In this document: piece after piece, positions 7,663-16,682 of the stretch
Numbering within the stretch: the stretch's first letter is position 1
Layout: every line of letters starts with the position of its first letter
Source of the DNA: Aggregatilineales bacterium
GTDB taxonomy: Bacteria > Chloroflexota > Anaerolineae > Aggregatilineales > Phototrophicaceae
Assembly: GCA_030834905.1 (NCBI GenBank)
Contig: JAUQWZ010000003.1
Coordinates: 62,001-126,000 of the forward strand
Reading direction: 5' to 3'
Length of the DNA stretch: 64,000 nt
Position numbers and translations under genes: made by a program
The notes under the pieces: model-generated
What the model was told of the DNA's origin: nothing
Seen by the model: the letters and a program-made list of their open reading frames with translations, nothing else
Databases searched by the model: none

Positions 7663-10600
7663 TCAGCCTTGCGTCTTTAGAATGATGTCATGGACGGCAT
7701 TGTTGATAGCGAGATTTGCCGAGATCGACTGCTCGTAAAAGGTCATGCCCATCAACGTGGCGGGCAGCAGGCGGTTAAGGGTTGTGGTCGCCACCTGATC
7801 GGGATCGACTGCCCGCAGGCGCGCCAGATCGAGCGTCTCGTTGAGCGCATCGACCAGGTCTGCCCACGACCAGCCATCGGAGAAGCGGGCGGATGTGACC
7901 AGCAGCATACTCTGCGGCGGCTCGCTGTTGGGACGGTCATAATGGAAGGTGATGCCGGTCGTCTCTTCGCCGCCGGGCAGCACTTCTGTCCACTCGTCCA
8001 GCAGCAGCCCGCACTGGTTGGCATTTGGGTTCCAGGCGGCGGCGTAATGGGCGGTGTAGAGCAGGTATTCCTGCTCGCGTGACTGCGCCGGATCAAATTC
8101 CAGCGCCATCCACGAAGCGTCGTCGGCGTAGGGAAACTGCGCCGGTATCAGCAGCGGTTCGTCGCGTCCTGCCGCGCCCGCCAGCATCAGCACCCGTTCC
8201 CAGTGACCGAGCTTCTCGCGCACCCGCGCCACGCCATACAGCCAGCCGTCCACCGGAAAATCGATGCCCAGCGTGCCGGTCTGGTACTGGAACAGGCTGC
8301 CATTCAGAGAGGCGGCTATCGCCTTGTCCCATTCGGCGCGTTGGGTGGTGTCGAGGGTGAATTCCGGTATCAGGCGGAAGTCGTCGCCGAGCAGAGCTTT
8401 CGCCGCGTCCTCAAGCGCGCGCGCCCGTTCGGAGTTTTTGGCGCTGGCGTCGTGTTTGTCCAACTGCGCCTGCGCCGCCGTGATGCGCTTGTCAGCGGTG
8501 TTGGCGCTGGCGGTCGCCACGACCCGCAGTTCATCGGCGAAGGCGACAACCCGCGCCGTGAAATCGGTGAAATCCAGTTCGGTGGTGTCGAAGCCGGTCA
8601 GCGGAAGCTGCGCCTGAAGCGCGGCGTAGAGCGCCGACACCGTCGAAGCAGTGGTATTCAGCAGCCCGCCGAGCGCGTCTCGCTTGACCACGAACGCCGG
8701 TTGGGTGGTGTTGACCAGCGTCGCGCGCAGGTCATCCGGATCGGCGGGCAGCGGCGTGATGATCTGAGTCGAAACCAGTAGTTCGGCGCGGGTCAGCAGT
8801 TCAAACCGCGTCTCGTCGCTGGCTGTCGGGTCGAGGGCGTCATACTCGATGATCAGGATGGCGAACTCATCCAGGCGGTTGTCCCACAGCGCCAGCCGTT
8901 CGGTGATCAGGTTCAGCAGTTGGGTGAACAGCGCCCGCTTCCAGTCATAGATGAAGCCCCAACCGCTGCGCGGGACGGTCAGGGTAGCCGCCCGCACCAG
9001 CAGATCGAGCAGGGTCTGGGCGTGGGTGTCGATGTCGGCGATCAACTGCGGCGTCTGGTTGTCAATATCGGCGAAGATCGTCTCCATCGCCGTCTGGAAG
9101 CCGGTCAGGTCGTCGCGCAGGTCGATCATGGCGTCGCGCGCCAGGATCACCCGCTGCGGGTCGGCGGACACGTTTTCCGCCTGCGCTTCGGCGGCTTCGT
9201 CCGAGAGCATCACGTCGCTAGCGATCAGCGGGCGCGACGCCAGCACCAGCGAGCGCAGACTCTGGATTAGCGGCGCAGCCTGAAAGAAGGTCATCGCGTT
9301 CGAGAGCGTCTGCGTGTACTGAAGCCGGATGCTGGTATCCGGGCGCAGCGCCTGCGTTCCGTGAACGCGCGCCAGCACCCGATCATCCAGTTCCGCCATC
9401 GCCTGTTCGTTCTGCGGCTGGATGAGATAGAGCAGATCCAGCGGCTGGAGGGCAAGATTTGTCCAGGTGACGGTGCTGATGGATTCGGTGCCATCGACCG
9501 GATCGGTGATGACTGCCTGGCAGACGAGGTTATCCGGATCGGCGGGCATGACCGACGCCAGCCACTTATTGAGCGCTGGCTCGGCTTGGGCGCGGGGCGT
9601 CATGCCGATGCCCGATACCGGGCTGGTCGCCGGGTTCAAGCCGGATTCCAACTGCAAGCCGACGCGGTGCGACAGGGTAATGCCCGAACGCGGCGTCTGC
9701 ACGACGTCGGGGATGGGCGGATAGCTGCTCTTGCCGTAAGCGTCCATCGTCGCGGCGGCGCGATCATAGTTGCCCTGCGCCACCTGATGGATGCCTTCCG
9801 CCAGCGCCAGATCGGCGAGCGCGTCGTGAATATCGAGCAGGCGCTCGACTTCGGCGTTGATGGCTGCCTTCTGCGCGTTGGTCGCGTCGTCGGGCAGCGG
9901 CTTGCCAAACGGGTAGGTTTTTAACCCGGTCGTCTTAATGTGTTCAATCAGTTCCAGCCCATCGACCACATTGCGGGCTTCCAGCGCTTCAATCGAGGCG
10001 TCATCAGGATCGGGCGCGTCGTCTCCCGGCTGTGTCGGCAGCTTGAGGTGCTTTGCCCGCAGCGGAAACTCCTTGCGCAGATCGTAGATGAATTCATCGA
10101 CCTCGGCTTCGCCATAGCGGTCGTGCAAGCCGCGCTCCAGTTGGTAGCCCAGCAGCGCGCCGAGACTCTGCCCGTTGCGGACACCCTCGACGAACGACAG
10201 CGCCAGCCGCACGCGCTCGGATGACAGGTTGACCGCGAACAAATCCGGGGCTGCCGGGCTGGTCTTGGAGAGATAGCCGTTGCGCAGAATCGCCGCCGTC
10301 ACCGCATGGTTGAGCGACGGCGCGTGAACGTAGCCGCCGCTGTAATCGCCCAGATTGGCGTTTTTGACCTCGCGCAGCAGCGGCGGCAGAACCGGATCGG
10401 GTTCACCGGCGTCGTTCTTCGGATTAAAGACCGCATCCAGATCGGGCGGCAGTTCGACCGGCTGGAACACCTTGTTCTCCGGGCGCACTTCTTCCAGCCA
10501 GCCATAAGCGCCCAGAAAGACGCCGCCCTGCTGTTCGACGCTGTCGCCGTAGTGCTGGCGGCGCATGAACTCCAACTGGAAATGCACCCAGCCGAGAATC

Positions 10601-13323
10601 CAGGCATCCAGGCGGTAGGAAACGCAGTCCAGATGTTCAGCGAACAGGCGCTCCAGCCGGGCGGTTGGCACATCGACCAGCCGTTCCAGCGCTTCCAGAT
10701 GATCTTTCAGGTCGCTGCGCCCCTCAAACTGGCGCACATTCTGGGCGATGTATTCGCCGAGCGTCAGCGTCGGATGATTGGTGATGATCTCCGCCGGTTG
10801 GTACAGCTCTGCCCAGCGGCTTTCGGTCACCTGCTCCTGGGCGGTGACGTGAATGAACTCCGGTTCGATCCGCCGCGCCTGCGCTTCGACCATCGTGATG
10901 ACCTGACGGTTGACCTGGAGCGACAGGCTCTCGTCGTGGAAGGAATTGATCAGCCCATAGCGCATGACCAGATACAGCAGGGCGGTGGGCGGCTTATTGT
11001 CGATGAAGCCTTCCTGCTTGCGCAGCGTTTCCAGCGAGGTGCTGGCGGCGTCCAGCAGCCACTTCAGGTAATTGCGGGAATCCGGCGCCGGGATGTAGGG
11101 GCGAATCGGCTCGACTTCCGACAGCGGGCGGTCGTCGATCACATGCCCTTTCAACCGCTGGGCGCTGTTCCAGAACAGCAGCCGCAGCAGCGGCGGCGTG
11201 GCTTCGGCGGGGTAGCCCACCGAGCGCAGAAAGACGAGCGTCGGGTCGATTCCGGCAGCGCCCCAGTGGGTCGCCATCCAGGTTGCGTGGGCGTTGACGA
11301 ACTGCTGACCGCTGCCTTGCAAATTCATCAGGTTGAACAGGTGAATCTGGCTCTCGGCATAGCGGGCGTGATATTCGACCGAAGCCGGATGCAGCCCCAG
11401 CACCTTGAGCAGAATCTGGTGGGCATCGCCGCGCTTGCTGACGTAATCGACGCCCTGGCTCAACTGTTTCCAGAAGGGCAGCAGGGTATCGATGACGGTG
11501 TTCAGCCGCAGCAGCAGCCGGAAGGCGGTGGTTCCGCCCAGCATGTCGAGGTTTTCGCGCCGCAGCCAGTTGATGCGAGAGAAGGCGGTGGTTGGCAGAA
11601 TGCCGTAGGGCTGGCTGCCGATTCGCACCGCCGGAATCGCGCCGCGCCCGCTGACATAACGGGCGAAATGGCGGCGGATAAACGCCTGATCGTCCAGATC
11701 GGGACCCGGCTTGATCATGTTGGTCAGCATGTAGCCGAGGGTGGCGGGGAACAGCGCGTAATTCATGGCTTTCGCCTCGGACTGATCCGTCCCCGAGGCG
11801 TTGGGCAGGCGCAGCGCGAAATCGAGATCGATGCCCAGCGCTTCGCCCAGATGCTGCCCGTCGGATTTGTCCAACTCGTCCGAGGTGACGGTTGTGCCCT
11901 GAATCCCTTTGACGTACAGATCAAAGGTGTCGTCGGCGTCTTCCGCCTGCGTGTAGCCGGAACCGTTCTCTTCGGTGTTGTTGGTCGGCACGCCCTGCGG
12001 CAGCAGCGAGAAGCCCTTGCCGCTGAGATGGTGATGCAGCAGCAGTTCCTGAAGCTGTTTTTTGCCGTCCTGCGGGTTGTTGTTCAGCCGCACGCCGAGC
12101 ACCAGCAGCCGCTTAAAGCCGCGCGCCATCTGGTCAGTGGTCAGCGGAATGCGGAAGCCCATGCCGACTTCAACCGCGCGCTCGAAATCGGTCATCCAGC
12201 GCATGTCCTCGCCGATGATCAGGTCGCCATTTTCGGCGACAAACTGCGTCGCGGCGTCACCGGATGGGTCAGGACTCAATACCAGCGGCGAGGGAATCGG
12301 GCTGCCGATGACTTCAAACACCGGCTCGCTGCCGTCGCCATAGCCAATGACTATCAGGCGGTCAGGCAGGGTATGCGCCTTGGCGGACTGCGACCACGAG
12401 TTCTCTTTGGTCGGGAAATCGTCCACGCTGGGGAACTCAACGAAAATCGCCGTCAGGTTGACTTCACTCTTGCCCTTGTCGGTGGGCGTCTCGCTGAAGT
12501 TCACCGGCACATACTGTCTGAGCAGTTCCGCCGCGATCTCGCCGCCGCCGACCTGCCCGGCAAGCGCCGCCAGCGCTGCGTCAAGCTGCGGCTTGTTCCC
12601 GTCTGCCAGCCAGGCAGCGCGCCAGTAATCGAGCAGCGCCGTAGCAGCGTTGGGCGCGGCGGGGGCATTGGTGGGAATCGCCAGAATCACGTCTGACGGA
12701 TCAGCCTTGACCGGCTGGGCGGCGGCGTTAGTGGGAAGATACTGCTCGATGATCCAGCGGGCGCGTCCCGCGCCGTGTGCCGCGACCAGCCCACGCCACG
12801 CCGCGCGCTCCTGCTCCTCGACGCCGCCCGCCGCCCACATGCCCGCCCAGAAAGCCCGTCCATTGCTGACTTCCGACTCGGACAGCGTCGGCTCGAACGA
12901 ATCGACGGCGGGTTCATCAGGATAGACGCGCAGCCAAAGCTGGCGCAGTTCCAGCTTGAAGCGCGTCTCGATGCGCAGCGGCAGCAGCAAAAAGGGAAAG
13001 CGTTCGTTGAACTGTCCCAGCCGCTGGCGCGGGTCGGTGAAATCCAGCCAGGCGGCGAACAGCTCGCGCTCCAGACCGGTGATGCGCTCGAAGCGCGCCC
13101 GCGCCGCTTCAACGGCGCTGGCAGCGGCGGCAATCTGCTCCTTGAGGGCGTCCAGCTTCGCCTGATCGTCGTCACGCTGCGGGTCGAAACGGCGCTGAAG
13201 CAGCGCCAGCTCGCGCTGCAAGCGCTTGAGGCGCTCCTGCGCTTCAAAAAGCGTCTGACGCAGGCGTTCTTTTTCGCGGCGGGCATTCTCTAGCTGCTGG
13301 CTGAGTTCGTTTGCGTCGATCAT
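7663..13323 (-). CDS. Uncharacterised giant protein, gene 4 of the five-gene operon (1886 aa)
   Basis: Largest protein of the window. Residues 1 to about 100 are a strongly charged coiled coil (QQLENARREKERLRQTLFEA). A block starting FPFLLLPLRIETRF and LWLRVYPDEP follows. A central motif near residue 560 reads GAIPAVRIGSQPYGILPTT. The C-terminus (about 1777 on) has LLDEWTEVLPGGEETTGITF and HYDRPNSEPPQSMLLVTSAR. No signal peptide, transmembrane helix or recognisable catalytic motif is apparent. Spacing to its neighbours is 8 bases before and 6 after, so it should be produced together with them. A second coiled-coil-like stretch rich in Ala/Arg/Asp lies in the last quarter. Function unknown; size and low motif content suit a scaffold or shell component. 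I recall the C-terminal strings from other uncharacterised giant proteins. Confidence 0.75.
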   Translation of the reverse strand: MIDANELSQQLENARREKERLRQTLFEAQERLKRLQRELALLQRRFDPQRDDDQAKLDALKEQIAAAASAVEAARARFERITGLERELFAAWLDFTDPRQRLGQFNERFPFLLLPLRIETRFKLELRQLWLRVYPDEPAVDSFEPTLSESEVSNGRAFWAGMWAAGGVEEQERAAWRGLVAAHGAGRARWIIEQYLPTNAAAQPVKADPSDVILAIPTNAPAAPNAATALLDYWRAAWLADGNKPQLDAALAALAGQVGGGEIAAELLRQYVPVNFSETPTDKGKSEVNLTAIFVEFPSVDDFPTKENSWSQSAKAHTLPDRLIVIGYGDGSEPVFEVIGSPIPSPLVLSPDPSGDAATQFVAENGDLIIGEDMRWMTDFERAVEVGMGFRIPLTTDQMARGFKRLLVLGVRLNNNPQDGKKQLQELLLHHHLSGKGFSLLPQGVPTNNTEENGSGYTQAEDADDTFDLYVKGIQGTTVTSDELDKSDGQHLGEALGIDLDFALRLPNASGTDQSEAKAMNYALFPATLGYMLTNMIKPGPDLDDQAFIRRHFARYVSGRGAIPAVRIGSQPYGILPTTAFSRINWLRRENLDMLGGTTAFRLLLRLNTVIDTLLPFWKQLSQGVDYVSKRGDAHQILLKVLGLHPASVEYHARYAESQIHLFNLMNLQGSGQQFVNAHATWMATHWGAAGIDPTLVFLRSVGYPAEATPPLLRLLFWNSAQRLKGHVIDDRPLSEVEPIRPYIPAPDSRNYLKWLLDAASTSLETLRKQEGFIDNKPPTALLYLVMRYGLINSFHDESLSLQVNRQVITMVEAQARRIEPEFIHVTAQEQVTESRWAELYQPAEIITNHPTLTLGEYIAQNVRQFEGRSDLKDHLEALERLVDVPTARLERLFAEHLDCVSYRLDAWILGWVHFQLEFMRRQHYGDSVEQQGGVFLGAYGWLEEVRPENKVFQPVELPPDLDAVFNPKNDAGEPDPVLPPLLREVKNANLGDYSGGYVHAPSLNHAVTAAILRNGYLSKTSPAAPDLFAVNLSSERVRLALSFVEGVRNGQSLGALLGYQLERGLHDRYGEAEVDEFIYDLRKEFPLRAKHLKLPTQPGDDAPDPDDASIEALEARNVVDGLELIEHIKTTGLKTYPFGKPLPDDATNAQKAAINAEVERLLDIHDALADLALAEGIHQVAQGNYDRAAATMDAYGKSSYPPIPDVVQTPRSGITLSHRVGLQLESGLNPATSPVSGIGMTPRAQAEPALNKWLASVMPADPDNLVCQAVITDPVDGTESISTVTWTNLALQPLDLLYLIQPQNEQAMAELDDRVLARVHGTQALRPDTSIRLQYTQTLSNAMTFFQAAPLIQSLRSLVLASRPLIASDVMLSDEAAEAQAENVSADPQRVILARDAMIDLRDDLTGFQTAMETIFADIDNQTPQLIADIDTHAQTLLDLLVRAATLTVPRSGWGFIYDWKRALFTQLLNLITERLALWDNRLDEFAILIIEYDALDPTASDETRFELLTRAELLVSTQIITPLPADPDDLRATLVNTTQPAFVVKRDALGGLLNTTASTVSALYAALQAQLPLTGFDTTELDFTDFTARVVAFADELRVVATASANTADKRITAAQAQLDKHDASAKNSERARALEDAAKALLGDDFRLIPEFTLDTTQRAEWDKAIAASLNGSLFQYQTGTLGIDFPVDGWLYGVARVREKLGHWERVLMLAGAAGRDEPLLIPAQFPYADDASWMALEFDPAQSREQEYLLYTAHYAAAWNPNANQCGLLLDEWTEVLPGGEETTGITFHYDRPNSEPPQSMLLVTSARFSDGWSWADLVDALNETLDLARLRAVDPDQVATTTLNRLLPATLMGMTFYEQSISANLAINNAVHDIILKTQG

Positions 13324-13331
13324 CGTCGCTC

Positions 13332-16300
13332 CTAAACCGCTTCCGGCGGCAGCATTTCGCTGGCGTGGACGCCGACCAATACGGGAACCTGATACAGGAT
13401 ATATGCCAATTCGGCAGCGTTGGTGCCCGGCGTCCAGGTGACCTGAACATCTTCGTCGTATTGTTCAAACTTCTCCTGAAGGCTGCTGTCATCATGCGGA
13501 TCGTCCAGCCCGAAGGCGTGATTGGTGCCGATGAAGCTGCCAGCGCCGGGCAGCACGTCGTCCCATGACAGGTCGTTCCAGACGTTGATCTGCGGCTGTT
13601 TGTCAATGTCGAGTCCAAAGCGCGGCTCGCCGGGGCGCTCCTTGATGACGAAGAACCAGCCCGGATCGTCGTCCGGTTCGGTTCCGGGATCGCCCTGCGC
13701 TTCATCAACCGTCAGATCGAAGCCGAAGAAGTAGATATCGGGGTTGATTTTGGCTTCGTAAAGCGGCGTTTTGATCAGGAACTTCAGCGGGTTCGCCTGC
13801 TGCGAGGCTGGCAGGTCGGCTGCCTCCATGAACTGGCGTTCCTTCGTGTTGTCGATGCTGCCGTTTGTCATCTGCCATTTGGCGCGATGGGCGTAAATGA
13901 CGGCGGTGGGATATTTCTTCAGCAGTTCGCCGCGAATGACCAGCACCACTTCTTCCTCAACCGCGCCGTCGGTTTCGCGGTGGTCGTGCGCGCCCAACGC
14001 CGAGAAGCGGCTCCAGCGGTGCAGCGGCGGGATATCGCGCAGCTTTTCGCGCAGTTTCTCCTGGTCGCCTTCATCGGGGTCAAAGAAGCTGCTGACGTCC
14101 CAGAACTGGCGGAAGTAGCTGCCGCGCTGGTCGGTCGGGTACTCGCGCCACAGCAGTTCGCGGGCGAATTCGTGGTTGAGTCCAACCATATACGCTTCGA
14201 TGAACTTCTGGTTGGTCTTGAGCAGCGTGATCGTGTTCTGTTCAATCAATTGGATGTTGGGCAGGAACAGTTCCGACGACTGATCGACCAGCGGCTTGTA
14301 CATCGGCGTGTCGAACTCAGGATACGCCATCGCTTCGACAAACACTTCCGCGATGGGCAGGTTCAAGCCAAACTTGATCCGGTCAGGCAGATGAATCGCG
14401 TTCCAGGTTCGCTTTGGCACCACGACCTGCGGGTCGATGGCGTTGAAAACCGCCGTCCCAACAGCGTTCAGGCTGATCGACTTCAGCGGCGGGACAATAC
14501 CCGTCTGAATACTGATCGCCAGCAGGGTGTTGATATCCTTGAGCGAGGTCTTGAAGCGCGCTGCTTCCCGGCTGTCGGTATTGCCGGTCGTCGGCGTAAA
14601 GCCGCTGCCCGGCGTGGACAGCACGAAGTCGGGGCTTCGGGGCAGTTGATCGACGGCTTCCGGCGTCTGGCTGTCGGGACGAACCGAGGTCAGCCGCTGA
14701 AGTTCGCGCTGGGCGCGCTGGAGATAGCGATACAGTTGGAACAACCCAAAAAGCAGCGCCAGCCCAACCGGGACGCAGATGATGGTGAAGAACAGCGCCA
14801 CCGTCAGCAGCGCGACCACACCCATGACGAGCAGCACCGCCCGCGCCAGCCACGGGAAACGTCGCAGCAGATCGAGCACCCAGGGCGGAAATTCGCCGCT
14901 GGTGCCGGTGTCCACCAGAATGTCGGAGATATCTTCCGGTGATGGCAGCGCGTCCGGCGTTGGCTTGGGCGGTACGGCGTCGATCTGCCCGCTGCCGACA
15001 CGGGTCAGCAGGTTGCCACGGGTGGCTGCTCCTTCAAAGACCGATGATTTGATCAGCCGACCACCAGGGCGCAGGGCGCGGCGCATTGGCATGGATACCA
15101 GCGCGGTTGGCACGATGCTCTGGTTCAACTGGTGCTGAACAGTGAAGCCCTGCGCCACTACCCGCCGGGCAACCGGCGCGGTCAGAAAAAACGCCTGATC
15201 GGGCTGGGTGGCGTACAGCGCTTTGAGGTGCTGATCGTGCCACATGAAGCTGACGCCTCTGGCAAACTGTGCCTCACGGATGCGCCGGTTGGCTTCCAGA
15301 ACGTCGCCAATCTGCCCCCACGCCGCATCCATGTACTTTTCCTGATTGGTCTGGACGACGCCGGTGCCAAACCCGGCGGGAACGCGGTAGCGCGGGTCAA
15401 GGTTGAGTTCGTGAACCCAGTTTTCGGGGTTATCAACCGGCGAGCCGTCTTTCTCGGTCAGCAGGCGGTTGGTCAGCGCGTGCCAGCGCCCATACAGCGG
15501 CGCGGTGATCAGCGGGTCGTCATATTCCTCGACCGGCTCGGTTGGCGGCTCGCCTTCGGCGGGCGGCGTCGGGATGACGCCCGCGTCGGCGTTCGCCTGA
15601 GACGCGATCTTGTCGCTGTATTCATCGGCAAGGTTGATGAAGTTCGCCAGCGCCACCTGAAACGGGTGCGGCGTCGGATCGTCCCAGTCGTCAAAATCGG
15701 GCGCGGTGGGCGCGCGCAGCGCCCCGCCCAGCTTGATGACGCCGTTCAGGTCTTCGTCGTCAATCGCCGGAAGATTGCTGCCCGGTGCCAGAACGTCCAT
15801 ATCGCGGTTGCCAACGCGCGGATCGACGATGCGCGGCACCAGCAGCCGCACCAGATATTCAAAATCGCCCAGCGTGCCGGTGCGGAAATACCAGCGATAG
15901 TAGTACGGATGAAGCTGCCCTTCGGCGCGATTCTCGTAGTCTTCCCAGGAGGAGTGGGTCGCTGAGGGCGCGTCCTCAGGGTTAAGCCCAAGCGCGGCTA
16001 AACGCCCGCTTTCGTAGGTCGGGATGACGAAGGCGTGATAGGGCGTATTGGCTTTGAGCTTGCGCGGTGAGATCAGCCGCGAGTAGGCGAGGTCGGCATC
16101 CTCGTTCAATACTGCCTGAAAGCGGTTGAGCACCGCCGCCGTGTCGGTGGTGGTGATCTGATCCTTGTTGGCGGTCACGCTGCGGTTGATGTGGACGTGC
16201 GCCCATGCCCATAATTCGGATGCGTTCGGGAAGACGTTGGTATCGGTCACGCTGATGAACGGCACCGGGCGATCCTGGATATTGGTCGCCTCGGCAAATT

Positions 16301-16682
16301 CAACCCCTTCTTCCACCACCAGCAGCGTGATCCAGGGAGTCAGGCGGTGCAGGCTGGTATCCGGCGCGGCGGGCGTGTAGCGCCAGGGAAAATCCTCGTC
16401 GTAAAACTCGACAAACGGCAGGTAGTTTGGCTCAAAATTGGTGATCCAGTTGCGCGGCTCGCTGCGAATCACCGCCCGCTGGTCGATGCCGACGATATCC
16501 CCCGGACCGTAAAGCTGCACCTGACGCGGGATCGGGATCGTCTCGGTGCCGCCGTCGAGCTTTTCGGCGTTCAGGCGCAGTTCCACCGGAATCGTGGCGC
16601 GGACGCCGCTGGTGGCGCTGATCTGGTTGGCGATGCCCTGACGCAGCCAGGGAAGGAACGAATAATTGGAGAGTTCGTCCAT
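13332..16682 (-). CDS. Uncharacterised large protein with mid-protein hydrophobic hairpin, gene 3 of operon (1116 aa)
   Basis: Function unknown. The N-terminal third carries NYLPFVEFYDEDFPWRYTPA (86-105) followed by LTPWITLLVVEEG, a block I recall from other uncharacterised bacterial proteins. Around residues 610-650 there is a long hydrophobic stretch (ARAVLLVMGVVALLTVALFF, then VGLALLFGLFQLYRYL), flanked by RRFPW and by basic RAQRELQRL. This suits a two-helix membrane hairpin in the middle of an otherwise soluble protein with no signal peptide. The C-terminal part is acidic (DPHDDSS, QYDEDVQ) and ends in a hydrophobic ILYQVPVLVGVHASEML. The start codon overlaps the preceding stop as TGATG, so translation is coupled. 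Neighbours are the DUF6603-like protein upstream and the 1886-aa protein downstream. A membrane anchoring or insertion role for the complex is an inference. Confidence 0.75.
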   Translation of the reverse strand: MDELSNYSFLPWLRQGIANQISATSGVRATIPVELRLNAEKLDGGTETIPIPRQVQLYGPGDIVGIDQRAVIRSEPRNWITNFEPNYLPFVEFYDEDFPWRYTPAAPDTSLHRLTPWITLLVVEEGVEFAEATNIQDRPVPFISVTDTNVFPNASELWAWAHVHINRSVTANKDQITTTDTAAVLNRFQAVLNEDADLAYSRLISPRKLKANTPYHAFVIPTYESGRLAALGLNPEDAPSATHSSWEDYENRAEGQLHPYYYRWYFRTGTLGDFEYLVRLLVPRIVDPRVGNRDMDVLAPGSNLPAIDDEDLNGVIKLGGALRAPTAPDFDDWDDPTPHPFQVALANFINLADEYSDKIASQANADAGVIPTPPAEGEPPTEPVEEYDDPLITAPLYGRWHALTNRLLTEKDGSPVDNPENWVHELNLDPRYRVPAGFGTGVVQTNQEKYMDAAWGQIGDVLEANRRIREAQFARGVSFMWHDQHLKALYATQPDQAFFLTAPVARRVVAQGFTVQHQLNQSIVPTALVSMPMRRALRPGGRLIKSSVFEGAATRGNLLTRVGSGQIDAVPPKPTPDALPSPEDISDILVDTGTSGEFPPWVLDLLRRFPWLARAVLLVMGVVALLTVALFFTIICVPVGLALLFGLFQLYRYLQRAQRELQRLTSVRPDSQTPEAVDQLPRSPDFVLSTPGSGFTPTTGNTDSREAARFKTSLKDINTLLAISIQTGIVPPLKSISLNAVGTAVFNAIDPQVVVPKRTWNAIHLPDRIKFGLNLPIAEVFVEAMAYPEFDTPMYKPLVDQSSELFLPNIQLIEQNTITLLKTNQKFIEAYMVGLNHEFARELLWREYPTDQRGSYFRQFWDVSSFFDPDEGDQEKLREKLRDIPPLHRWSRFSALGAHDHRETDGAVEEEVVLVIRGELLKKYPTAVIYAHRAKWQMTNGSIDNTKERQFMEAADLPASQQANPLKFLIKTPLYEAKINPDIYFFGFDLTVDEAQGDPGTEPDDDPGWFFVIKERPGEPRFGLDIDKQPQINVWNDLSWDDVLPGAGSFIGTNHAFGLDDPHDDSSLQEKFEQYDEDVQVTWTPGTNAAELAYILYQVPVLVGVHASEMLPPEAV

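Noticed and set aside
10306..12696. 796-codon open frame on the plus strand
   Set aside because: Fully antisense to the 1886-aa gene; codons mirror it in a G+C-rich sequence, the product is low in recognisable motifs, and no ribosome-binding site or promoter is evident.
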